The notes below the pieces were generated by a model. It did not search any database and was not told the DNA's origin. It was given only the letters and a program-made list of their open reading frames with translations. Shown here in pieces: positions 23,146 through 33,622 of a stretch of 64,000 nucleotides of DNA. The position numbers were made by a program, and so were the translations under genes. Position 1 is the stretch's first letter. Each line of letters begins with the position of its first letter. The stretch is from Rosellinia necatrix (Eukaryota > Ascomycota > Sordariomycetes > Xylariales > Xylariaceae), in the NCBI GenBank assembly GCA_021209875.1, contig JAGYVD010000004.1:3224001-3288000 (forward strand). Direction: 5' to 3'.

Positions 23146-23996
23146 GGCGACGTTTGACGAGAGCAGTGCGCGGGGTCGGCTGAAGACCAAACTACTCCGG
23201 CGATGATCTCTTATGGCGGATAATTAGGGGAAAGTAGTACTAGTAGGTAAGGGATGCGGGGGAGAGGAAGGAATTCAAGGTCCCCAGTTCATTTCTTTAT
23301 ATGCCGGCGAAGTCATTGGGAAAGAGAGGCACAGGCGGAGACGGCTTCTCTTGGAGTAGTTGGCTGAGCCACGTTTCCACTGTGTATCCGTTGATGTTTT
23401 CCAGTTTAGTCCTGGCTTCATACTGAGCTAGCAATGGCCTTTACTCCACTCAAGCGGTTGTTAGTGGGAGTGCCTGCAGACAGCCAAGCCAGCTGTTAGC
23501 CTCCTTTCTGGATATGCCAAGATGACGCTCTCCATTATAGAGCATTGTGCCGTCTACGCTAGATCCAGATAAAGCAATTCAGTAGAGGCTATTATATAAA
23601 TACATCCTAGTTAACGGCAACACAAGGACAACTACCGAGCCAGGCTATTTATATATTATTCATAAGTAGTTACACAATCGCAAAGTACGAAGTACGCGCT
23701 ATCAAAATGCGGCCGGGGTTAGTTAGTATTGCCAGCAATAGTTATAGAGACGGGTTGTCTAGAGTGCCAGGGTTATTGTATGTCGATATTGATATCCACA
23801 CTATACATGACAAGAACTACCTACCTACCTAGGTAGGTAGGTAGGTATGTAAGCCTGTCGCATTCCATCGCGCTAGGTCGTCAGTGGTATTTACTTTCAA
23901 CTTCCCTACTCTTCACCATGTAAACGCACCAACCAACCAACCCTATCGAAACACCACTCCGATCCAATACTTGCGACGCCGACCTCGATTATAGCA
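23146..23996. other. Intergenic region with CCTAGG-centred palindrome
   Basis: No gene seen. 23816-23848 is a near-perfect palindrome of TACC and GGTA units around CCTAGG, able to form a cruciform arm of about 14 bp. The rest is AT-rich spacer. Confidence 0.5.
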
Positions 23997-24971
23997 ATGG
24001 AGGGGGTGGCCCAGTTCAGTGTCGCAGGCGTCCCCTTTGCCTGTGAGACCTGGTACAAGGTCGTCGGCGATCTCGAGTCCGATGCCACCCCCCTGGTAGT
24101 CGTTCACGGGGGCCCTGGGGCGTGCCACGACTACTTGCTCCCGCTCGCTGACCTTGCCCCTTCGATGCCGCTCGTCTTCTATGACCAGATAGGGGAACGG
24201 CCGTTCGACCCATCTTCCCGATCGGGCCGGCGACGAGGCCTTCTGGTCCCCGGACCTTTTCATCGACGAGCTCCAGAACCTGCTGCGCCATCTCGGGCTG
24301 ACGGAACGTCCCATCAGCGTCTACGACCACTCGTGGGGTGGCATGTTCACTGCACAGTGGGCTGCACGGCCGGCCGCTGCCAACCTGCACCCGTCTCGTC
24401 ATCGCAAGCAGTCTAGCGAGCATGGATGTCTGGCGCACTGGGATCACCTCTTTACGAAGACAGGATGTCCAAGAGGTCCTTGACCGTGCTGAGGAGACCT
24501 TGAGCTTCGAGACCCCGGAGTACGAGGCCGCAGTCGAGGTCTTCTACAAGAAACACCTCAGTCTTGCTAGGCCGTGGCCAGCAAAGGAAGTTCAAGCGGC
24601 GCTCGGTTGGTTTGCCAAGGACCCGACTACATATGGTACAATGTAAGTCCCTTCCCCGTTAATACCTCGAACCATGGTGTCTATCCTAGATAGTAGGAAT
24701 AATATCGGAGTAATCTAGGTATGGTCCTAGCGAGCTATATGTTTCTGGCTCCCTCCGTGATTGGACCATCATCCCGGAGTTGGGTGGCATAAAAGCGGCC
24801 ACGCTCCTCTTAAATGGCGCCCAAGATGAGGCTCAAGACGTCGCGATGCAACCGTTTTTTGACAATATTGAGAAGGTCAAATGGGTGTGCCTGGATAATG
24901 CAGCTCATTTTGCCCATATCGATCAACGCGAGAGGTATATGCAACATTTGCGGGCATTCCTGCTAAGCTAG
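23997..24971 (+). pseudogene. Proline-iminopeptidase-like alpha/beta hydrolase with two frameshifts
   Basis: Serine hydrolase of the alpha/beta fold (peptidase S33: prolyl aminopeptidases and amino-acid amidases). ATG at 23997 is followed by VVVHGGPGACHDYL, the oxyanion-hole HGGPG motif. The frame then breaks at about 24192 in a run of four G. Removing one G would continue DQIG into a GNGRST-type loop, as in the family. The nucleophile elbow DHSWGG is intact in the second frame. A second one-base insertion near 24390 (NL..RLVIASSLASMDVW) returns the protein to a third frame. Intron 24643-24718 joins TYGTM to YGPSELYVSGSLRDW in phase. The C-terminus holds the histidine region NAAHFAHID and stops at 24971. 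Only two single-base differences disable it: either recent pseudogenisation or assembly error. Confidence 0.78.
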
Positions 24972-25810
24972 GTATTTGTCACTCTCTCATTGAGCAAGAC
25001 CTGTCAATATGTTTACAAATTGTGACGTACATCTTGGTACTCCTCTCCTCCCTATATTGACGGATTTCTGGTGCTGGGGTAACTGATTGAATATGGCACC
25101 ATACTTATAATATTGATACATCCACGGTCAAATAGGTCCTACCGTTGAGGTGATGGATATTGAAAGGCAATGGAAAACGCTACTGTGACTACCCACGCGA
25201 TGATAAATGTTCCGACTGTGTGTATCACGGCCCATGCCGATTAATATGTAGTAGGTATAACTATTTCAATGCAGTGCCTGGTTACAAATGCCCCATTAGT
25301 CTCTAGAACCATGACAAAATATTGATATTAGCAAAGGGTTTAATTTAACAGATAACTCTGCACACTGAGGCGCCGGGATAGCCACGCTTAACACATTCTT
25401 GAAGCGAAAGCTGGGCATATTGTTATGCGAGCAATATTGTCACAAACAAGCTTTATATTTCATAGTAGTAATACAGCTATAGAAACTCCCCAAAAGACAG
25501 GAAAAAGAAACCGTTCTGCATTCACTGAAAACGCAGGTGGGACAAGAACACCGAAACCAAAATAGAATGGAGCAACGGGAGGTTAACGGCCAGAACCCGC
25601 CCATGTGGCGCCGGGGAACCGGGGTTTTAGTCAGCAAAGGCGCCCGCGTCGCTGTTGAATATTTTGCCAAGCAGTTATACTCATCTACCATCCAATTGTT
25701 GGACATTTGCCCTGGAGCCGTGCTAGCGGGGACGTATGCTGCCTCGCTCAGGCACATCTTATGTACCAAACACAAGTCTCGATCACGAGTCCTTTAATTC
25801 TCTTACCGGC
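24972..25810. other. Intergenic region
   Basis: No supportable gene. Frames of about 85-110 codons on both strands at 25.44-25.80 kb overlap each other and show no recognisable motif. Confidence 0.5.
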
Positions 25811-26610
25811 CTAAGATAAGGCGTGGCATTGATAGGCCACAGCGCGATCGTCGAACGGGCCCAGCGTGGTCAGACCGGGAGGGCCTGGCGGAATAGTGAC
25901 GCTACTGTCTGGGAGGGTGCCGTTGCAGCCTGCATTGCTATTGTAGATAAAGTTAGCTCGCTGCCCTTCCGAAATCACTAGGTAAAGCGTCTGATGTGGG
26001 ATTATGGGAAAGGGGGTGTCAGATGTCATCACTAAGCCGGAGCTGTTTACAGTTAGTTGGGATTATACATGTCCTCCCGCTGCTTAGTTCCGGGCTCGGA
26101 TGATTCTAAGTATACAAAGACCGGGCGGCACATTAAGATTGAACTTATAAGTTTATTGGGAGGAAGGCAACAGTAAAGAACCAACAAACAACTTACTCAA
26201 ACAACGTACAGCTCCACTTCGAGTATGAGCGAGCGGACGATACGCCCTGAGGATTGCCAACACGCAGATCTTCAGGGAGGGGATCTATTACCTCCCAGAT
26301 GCAAACAGTTAGCCGGATACATATGTAAAAGTAGTGCTATATATTGCGATATGAAAGCGAGGGCGTGATGTATAAGTATGGAAAGGCAGAGGGGCATACA
26401 GCAAGGCGGTGCCCCGTAACCGCCCACAATTGTCAGATTTGTCAGCCGCTCGCAGGCGCAGCTGGCGCAATCGTGGTTGAAGTCTGGGTTGGAACATAGA
26501 TAGAGGTCCATTGTGTCTTCTCTCTCTTGTCTAGGTTGCACAGAAGTGGCGGATACAAGTCCGAATGCCACCACTCCGGCAATTCCAAGGAGATATACCT
26601 TTAGGCACAT
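25811..26610 (-). CDS. Small secreted cysteine-rich protein (effector-like)
   Basis: Proposed structure is complement(join(25811..26042, 26197..26284, 26400..26610)), 176 aa. The three exons close exactly in phase (1, then 2). Intron 1 has a GTATGC donor and GGTAATAG acceptor; intron 2 has GTAAGT, an ACTAAC branch and AAACAG. The N-terminus MCLKVYLLGIAGVVAFGLVSA is a clear signal peptide. The mature part has eight cysteines, including LCSNPDFNHDCASCACERL, then a GGYGAPPC segment, a WSCTLFD segment, SNAGCNG and a C-terminal YQCHALS. Spacing of the cysteines and the SSARSYSKWSCTLFD block resemble a common family of fungal small secreted proteins of unknown function. No catalytic domain is seen. 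It may be an effector, an antimicrobial or a surface protein. It stands alone, flanked by long gene-free DNA, a usual setting for such genes. Confidence 0.75.
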
Positions 26611-27601
26611 GGTCTTCCGCGTCCTGGGGTTATGGCAGATTGGGAATGAAAGAGAATCTGAGTATTTCGAAGGAGGTGTGGTTGGGCTGGGGTCAGGGGA
26701 CTGTGCAGGGGGAGAGCTAATGAGGATGGGGTTGGTGGTGGTATATATCTAGAGGTAAACGAGACCAGAAAGCAAAGCACACGGAAACCTAGGCAAGCGG
26801 GATAGCTCCCAGGGGGGCTAACCCCCTTTCTATCGATAAACGAGAGGCCCGTCTAGTGTGTGCCACGGAGTCCAAGAGAGTCGAGGTTTTATGACTGGAG
26901 GGTGTTGTCTTGATTGTAGTCGTACTTTGCCACCAACTCAACAGGAGTCTCTGTGGGACATTAGTAAAACCCCTTTACATGACCAGTACGACCTTGGAAC
27001 ACTGGCTCCCAACTATTAATGTGTATTAAATTGAGCATATGAGTCCTTTCCATCACTGGGCGGAATGATGTGGAATATAGACCCGTGCCTTGGTAGATCC
27101 CGGGGCGATCAATTTACATTATTGCGGTAATCGAAAACATGTGGTCGTAATAGACCTAGCATGGCTTAATCGGTTAGTCGAATAGTGAGTCAGCGCAAAC
27201 GTTGGCCAGGCCGACACACTCAACGGCCCCCTTTGCCTAAATAATACGGTCTGGTGCCCTTATGTGATGGGAGTCATCTGCGCTTTGGTTAATTATCTGA
27301 GAACGGGTACAAGAACGGCGGCATTTTATATAAAGGGGCACTTGGTTTGTAACACAACGATATATTGGGTGGTTTGAAGACATGGAATGAGTCGATGTTT
27401 AACTGCCGTTAAAACTCGTGTCGAGCATGTGTTCGCGAGTGCGACGGATTTTACCGATCATGATTAACGAATGCATCTAAAACGAGTGTTATGTGAGGCA
27501 ATGCGCTAAGACACGCCCCCTAGCCGCTTATAATAGGGCAATGAAACGGAACGAGAGACGACCGGTCAGAATCAGATAGAGACCAGGCTTTGAATGTTGC
27601 C
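26611..27601. other. 1 kb gene-free spacer
   Basis: Promoter side of the secreted-protein gene and 3' flank of the S-adenosylmethionine decarboxylase gene. No reading frame of interest was seen. Confidence 0.5.
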
Positions 27602-29249
27602 CTACATATCCTCCCCAACTCGAATACCATCCCCGCCAGCCCAGTCCTCTCGTTCATAGAACCGGAAGATTAGTTCATAGTCATCAAAGTCGTGGACAAT
27701 ACGGTCGATCCGTCGGTAACCTTGAATCTTTTCCATACGCTTGGTGCGGCCTGAGCCGGTGGGAGCCTCATCACCATCGTATCCGCGGGTGGCCTTGGCT
27801 TCAAAGAGAGTGACACTAAAACGACCGGGTTTGAAAATACCTACTACCTGCTCGACAATCTCGGATGTCTCACGTCCGTTCTGGCCCCCAGGAACGTTGG
27901 TCTCGAACGAGGCAAATGAGCAGATTGGCTCTGGGGTGACATGAACAGTGAAGTAGTGGGTGGATTTCGTAGAATCGCTGTCGTTCTGGGGGGCGGGAAC
28001 GATGCCATTTGCGGAAAAGCCGCAAGGGGAGAAGAGATAGGCATCAACCCGCGCATCTGGGTATTTCGAGGGCGGGTACACCTCGGAGAGACCACAGGCG
28101 TCCGAGACCACCGTCCCCAGGGCGTGACCTTCGGTCGTCATGCATTCCACATCCACTTGCTCGGATAATGGGGTGTAGGAGCTGTGAAGGTCAGAGTCGC
28201 TACCATTATCAAAGACATCGAGGGCATCGTCGGCAAGGCTCTCCACAGTACTGTTTGTCTTGAGAGTAATAGTGCTGGCCGACAGATCCCCGAGAGCCTC
28301 CATGGCCGTCTTGCGGGCCTCCCGGGCCTGCGAATAGAGTCTGTCGCTCGCGACCGCACTCGCGTGCTCCAGATAAAACTGTTTCGCATTTTCAGGATCC
28401 AGGTCCGTCATCAAAATCTCAAGGGTTTCGTCATTGCTCTCCAGTCCTCCTCCAAACGTAGAGGCAGTGCTGGCGGGTATCTTGGATGAGGTGGATGGAC
28501 TAAGCAGCGTCTTATTCTCATCCGGGGTTCGGGGGGGCGTGGCAGTTGTGTTGGGCGAGGTCATGTACAAGTACCAATGATCACCATTCATCTTGCCGAC
28601 CATGTAAGCACTGCCACGCTCGAACATATCATCCAGGTACTTCACTTCATCTTTCCAGCTCCTATGGGGTCCACGCTGCTTGTCGGGGAAGAGAAAGTTC
28701 TTCCTGGAATAGAAGACACGGTAAGGCGACGCGGCAGTGTGAATATCATCCAGAGACTTGGCATTATGAAAGGGAAAGCCGGCGTGCTCGGCGGCAATAC
28801 GCAGAAGCCTACGAAGGCCAAGGAGCAAGGTGGTGGTTCCACATGTCTTCAGGATGAGCTTGTGTGGGAAGACAAACATGCTCGACTCGGACAGAAGATA
28901 GGCGTCCATGTGCTCGGCTTCCAGCACGGAGAGAATCTTGCAGTTGACCATGTCGAGCATGGCGACCCAAGTCTCGCGCGAGACAGCCTTTAAGCCATTG
29001 GGCTTGGCACCGGGAGGTAAACAGTTGGGGTTGGGAGCGAACCAAACCTCAAGCAGCTTCTCTGGACCTGCGAGGAGAACATGTTGATCAGCTTGAAAGC
29101 CCGAGCGGAGCTTGCGAGGGGACTGGGGCCCTACCTTCGAAGGCGCTGGTAGAGTCTAGATCTGCAGCGACATCGTGATTGATCGTCAAATGAGGCGTGG
29201 CCTCGGACGGCGAGAACGTGTAGTTGGTAGGGATGCTGGGGTTCACCAT
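27602..29249 (-). CDS. SPE2: S-adenosylmethionine decarboxylase proenzyme
   Basis: Cytosolic enzyme making decarboxylated S-adenosylmethionine, the aminopropyl donor for spermidine and spermine. Structure is complement(join(27602..29067, 29135..29249)), 526 aa. Exon 1 starts at ATG 29249 (MVNPSIPTNYTFSPSEATPH) and ends in FE-G. A 67-nt intron (GTAGGG..CTCGCAG) leads to GPEKLLEVWF. The autocatalytic processing site is YLLSESSMFV, with cleavage expected between Glu99 and Ser100 to give the pyruvoyl group. The segment LKTCGTTTLLLGL follows, with the conserved cysteine. The body includes FLFPDKQRGPHRSW, the YHFTVHVTPE-type block (here HYFTVHVTPEP) and the C-terminal RRIDRIVHDFDDYELIFRFYERED. It is longer than the yeast enzyme because of Ser/Thr-rich inserts between strands, as in other filamentous fungi. 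The ornithine decarboxylase partner is not in the window. The upstream DNA is unusually low in complexity (see separate entry). Confidence 0.97.
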
Positions 29250-30080
29250 CTCCGTTAAGGCTGCTCGGGGTGGACGAAGGACCGGCCGAGTATCGTTTGC
29301 TCGCGAGGGCGCGTGGAGGTCGGACTACGGATGGGTGCTGCTGTACGCCTGCCGAACGGAGGCTGCTGGAGCTGCTGCGGAGCACTGACTGCCACCCAAA
29401 CGAACTTTGCGGCGTTCGTTTGAGAGAGTAGGCCCACAGGACGGTGGGGAGCGACGAGTGCTGGCGGAAGCCAGCTACAATGACGGATGTGTGTGGTTCG
29501 AACGTCTCACGAAGTGGACGTTAGGGGGGTCGGCCGCGGAGGGGGAGAAAGAAGTCCTTTGGCCAAGGAATGGTGATCAGGTTGGGGAGACCTCGCTCTG
29601 GCAGAAACCGATACCTATGGAGCAGTATCGGACCTAGCAGACGAGGATATCTGCGGTTTCCTTGGTCTCGGGGAGGGCTGGGAGACGGGAAGACGAGTAA
29701 CGTGGCAACAAGTGCTATGCTTCGGAGTCGGACACAGCAGAAGCGGGTGTTATCTGGGCCTGTTCGGGGCAACGGAGTGGTTAGCCAAGGGGGGACGTTC
29801 AAATCGGTTAGGGCAATTAGGGCAATTAGGGCAATACAATGCGAGACAAGGCAAGGCGAGGCGAGGCGAGGCAGGCGGAGCGAGGCGAGGCGGAGGGTTG
29901 GTCCCTACTTTGCGGGCTTGGAGAGGAAGCGTAGTAGTTCGACGGGGTTCATAGAAGGACCGCACGGGCGTCGAGAGGAGAAGGAAGGGTGATAATTATA
30001 CTGCTGTCATGGGTGACAAGCAGTCGTGCGCCGATTGCGTGCAAGGGCGAGACGAAACGTTGTTTGTTGCAGTCCGGTAC

Positions 30081-30166
30081 GAGAGGTCGGGAGGTCGGGA
30101 GGTCGGGGGGGTCGGTAGGTAGGTCGGGAGGTCGAGAGGTCGGGGGGAGGGGAGGGGAGGGGCTGT
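30081..30166. repeat. GGTCGGGA repeat and G-rich tract
   Basis: Eight or so imperfect copies of GAGGTCGG end in GGGGGGAGGGGAGGGGAGGGG, a pattern that fits an intramolecular G-quadruplex. It lies about 0.85 kb upstream of the decarboxylase start, G-rich on the strand opposite to that gene. Confidence 0.85.
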
Positions 30167-30775
30167 TGTGAATGAATAAACAAGTGGCAGTGATTTGATT
30201 AGCAGTTACGGTAGTGGTGGTAGGAATTGTGGTTGTGGTTGTGGTTGTGGTTCTGGTTCTGGTAATTGTAGTTGTGGCAATTGTGGTATTGTGGTAATTG
30301 TGGTTGCACTAGTGGTGGTCGCAGTTGTAATGTGGATGGTGGTTTTGTTGAGATTGCTCTGCTGTGGTGTGCTGTGTCGTGTGACGAACAACAAGAGTTC
30401 AACGCAACGAGTGGTCAATGGAAGGTCTAAATGCTTCGTCGGTGAGGTGTTGTGGGCATGCCTGGGTTTTGGTCAATTGGAGACGGGCAAAGTCATAAAA
30501 GTTATCAGTGGGTCCTCCCGGTTTTTTATTAGCGGTAGGTAACTAAGTAATCCCTAACTTAACTAACTCTATCCATCTAGTGTTGGGCTGTAATACATCA
30601 GCCATGAGGCCGCTTTTTTTTTTTTTGTGACGCTTATGCTGGTGCGTGTGCGGAGGGGACCCAAAGTGAGGTCACCTCTTTTTTTTCCTTTTTTCTTCTT
30701 TTTGTTACATGGGTCCGTCCCGACTTCGCTAGTTCCGCTGATTGAGCGAGGGGAAGAAAAGGTGGGGAAGCACTA

Positions 30776-30812
<37 letters not shown>
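30776..30812. repeat. ACT/GCT trinucleotide microsatellite
   Basis: Four ACT units followed by about eight CTG units, in non-coding DNA. Confidence 0.85.
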
Positions 30813-31768
30813 TATGTTATGTATTATGCTGGATGCAGCCTACCTAATCCCCTGCTATATTCACCCTGTAATATTCATTGAGACTCTCACCGACCGGAAT
30901 CTGATTACCTACCCAGGCGTATATGCCGTGGACTTAACGACGTTTCTTCGCATGCCATTGGCTTCGCATAACTTGGAGCCAGTTTTCGTAGAAAGTTAAT
31001 GCGATCCAAAACATATTGCTCATTGATTGTACAGTATGGCATTGTGATTTATCGAGAACGCCCCCATGCTCGGTGAACTCGATATATGAGACTCCCCCTT
31101 ATCAAACGTGGAGCTCAATGGCTACCTCTGCAGTTCCGGGCGAGCTGAGGAGGTTCAGCGTTGCATTTGTCCTCCTCATATGACAGCCCAAAAGTAGGGC
31201 CGAAAAGGCACCTCGACCATCTAATTGGCGAACCCCAATACACCACCAGACCCAATCTTGTTAACCCCCCGGTTCGCATCTGGATATCGGGTTTACCACC
31301 CAATGAGACTACACATCCCGGCGCCCGATTCATTTTTTCTCTCTCGTAGAATAGCGCTAGCTACCCCGTCCGGCCGTATCCGATAAGTTGCGTGCGCCTT
31401 GGGAAGGATCCTGGTAGCATGGGAAATAGGAAAACACATCCGAGGCTGTAGACACAGTTGCGTGATCTGTGTGGGAGTCGCCGAGCAAACCCAATCCAAA
31501 CTGCCGCCGTTCATATGTACATCGCTATGCCTCCTTCAGCAGAGTAACCTCGGGGTCGTGTCCCTGTGGTATCTCGTGCGCATCCAAATGTCGGCTACCG
31601 CAATCTCGTAGGCTGCCGAGTTTGACAGGACCGAGGGACATGCACCTGCGTCGCATTGCTTTCATGAATGCAATTCGCTCTGTTTGGACTGGCCCTACTA
31701 GAGGGATGCCACATCGGCTTTTGGTAAGCGAATTTTGATTAGCCTGATTGAACGATGTTGGCAATCAA

Positions 31769-32758
31769 TCATCCAACAGTGGTCACAATGTCTTGCGTTA
31801 TCTTTCGAAAGATGGGCTCAAGCGAGCAGCCTCGATACTTTTCCGCCAGCAAGCCTGCTTCCTTGGTTGCTTCATCGGTGGAGCTGCCGCTGCCATGATC
31901 GGTCTGCAGGCCTTTGGAGAAGTCTTCCCCGTTGATGATCGTTCCCTTAGGGTATTCAGGCTTCCTCCCGGTCTCGATCAACATCACAAACTGTGGATCG
32001 ATGGGAACCCTGCCAAGGAACTGCACGTTGAAGTCGTTCGCCATCACCTGCCCGCCTCCTTTGCCGAAAATGTCCGTGCACTCGGCGCAGTTCGGGCAGA
32101 CGAACCCGGCCATGTTCTCGACGACGCCGAGGACGTTGATGTTCGTTTTCACGCAAAAATTCAACTCTTTTCTGACATCCGCGGTAGCTACGGCTTGAGG
32201 GGTGGTGACCACAACCGCGCCGGCAACCTGGCCCGGCCTTGCCTCTTTTAGCAATGTTTCGGCGAGGGATATATGCTCATCCGATGTCCCCGGTGGCGTG
32301 TCGATGAGGAGATAGTCCGTTTCGCCCCACAGCACGTCCGAGAGGAACTGTCGGATCATGGCGGTCTTTTTTGGTCCTCTCCAAACGACCGCATCCCCTC
32401 TTTCCCGTAGCAGGAAGCCTAGACTCATGCAACGTAGCTCGCCGACACCCTTCGCCGCGTCGGCGGCGTGGACGGGCACTGGCAGCCACCCTCCCGGGGC
32501 CTGGGTTACCTTTGCATCTTCAATATTGAACATACGGGGCATCGAGGGTCCCGTGAGGTCGACATCGAGAACACCGACGGAATGGCCGGAAAGCGACAGC
32601 GAAAGAGCCAACTGCGTGGTGATAGAGGACTTGCCGACGCCGCCCTTGCCTGACAGAACCTGAAAGACATATATGAGATGCTATGCCAAGGTGGGATATC
32701 CAGGTATTAGAGAGACCGGACGTACCAGAACAATATGTTTTATCCTGGCAAGCGACAT
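31769..32758 (-). CDS. CFD1: Cytosolic Fe-S cluster assembly scaffold, NUBP2/CFD1-like
   Basis: P-loop NTPase of the MRP/NBP35 family. With NBP35 it forms the cytosolic scaffold that assembles 4Fe-4S clusters for cytosolic and nuclear proteins. Structure is complement(join(31769..32659, 32726..32758)), 307 aa. Exon 1 has only 11 codons ([11 protein letters not shown]). Intron 32660-32725 (GTACGT..TTTCAG) leads straight into [12 protein letters not shown], with the deviant Walker A at residues 15-22. Further motifs are [16 protein letters not shown] (switch I side), [15 protein letters not shown] (Walker B) and the bridging-cluster motif CPNC (residues 199-202) followed by AEC. The lack of an N-terminal four-cysteine ferredoxin-like extension argues for CFD1 rather than NBP35, and the lack of a targeting presequence argues against mitochondrial IND1. 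C-terminal residues after about 280 are variable. Confidence 0.95.
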
Positions 32759-33622
32759 CTTGAGTCCCACCAAATGCTTTCAATAAAAGGTCAAAGGTCG
32801 AAGTGCAGATCCCGAGATGCCAAAACCGAGGAGGGCGAAATTCTATGGTTTGGACAATTCCAGGGAATATCGCGCTAGACGACGGGGCGATCTCTCTCCC
32901 TCCCTCGCTCAACGTGATCTGGCTTGGCCCGAACCGGAGGCGCATTTATCAGCAGAAAAACGACGCCTTGAATAAGTAGTACATACACAAGGTACCAAGT
33001 AGGTGGTGCACAGTACATCGCGACCCCTCCAAACCCGTATGACGCAGTCGTTTGGGATTAGTGCATTCGGCGCTAAGCTTGAATAGTGGATGTTCGACAC
33101 TAGCGTGTCCGCACTAGTACCCAGGTACTGTTTTATTGAGAATGGAACACTGTAACAATAACTACGGCATGCCTAGTGCACTAGGTAGCATAGATTGTCT
33201 TCTATACAGTGTAAAGTTGCATATGCACGTCTCAATACTTACTGTGTCTACATACCCTTTGTGCACTATCGGTAATCCCTGGTACCATGTACACCACACG
33301 CTAATACAGGGCGCTGGCCGCTTTTGCCCAAGCATCCTTGTTGACAGTTTCATTGCTTCACGGAAATGAAATCCACGGTCTGCCTGCCAGCCTGCCCCTG
33401 GATTGGATGCCCTAGCCAATGCAGTCTTGTTCGATTTGAACCCATTCCAGACACGAACCGAGAGACACAACGTCACAGGTCTAACACTCCTCTGCTAGCA
33501 TAGTTATTCCAGTAATGCATCCTCTGCCGACCGCGACTCCGTCGATATAGAATCCCGAGTGCGCTGCTCCTCCCGGGGTCTCGGGTTGTCGTGTTCGATG
33601 ATGAGCGTGGCTGGGGGCAGAC
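32759..33622. other. Divergent promoter region
   Basis: Shared upstream region of the CFD1-like gene (minus) and the 814-aa protein gene (plus). No gene was found. Short frames at 33.16-33.48 kb are unsupported. Confidence 0.55.

Larger units (their letters stand above)
29250..31768. other. Long low-complexity upstream region of the S-adenosylmethionine decarboxylase gene
   Basis: 2.5 kb without a supportable gene. It contains stacked simple repeats: GGGCAATTA x3 (29808-29836), AGGCG runs (29848-29895), GGTCGGGA repeats grading into a G-rich tract (30081-30166), GTTGTG repeats (30228-30305), a poly-T tract near 30614, and ACT/GCT triplets (30776-30812). 31.0-31.75 kb has unremarkable short frames only. 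Confidence 0.6.

Noticed and set aside
29131..29437. Possible upstream ORFs controlling the S-adenosylmethionine decarboxylase gene
   Set aside because: The two candidate frames begin with GTG, not ATG, and the transcript start is unknown, so a uORF cannot be supported.
29806..29836. Interstitial telomeric repeat (TTAGGG)
   Set aside because: TTAGGG occurs only inside a 9-bp unit GGGCAATTA and is not tandem telomeric sequence.
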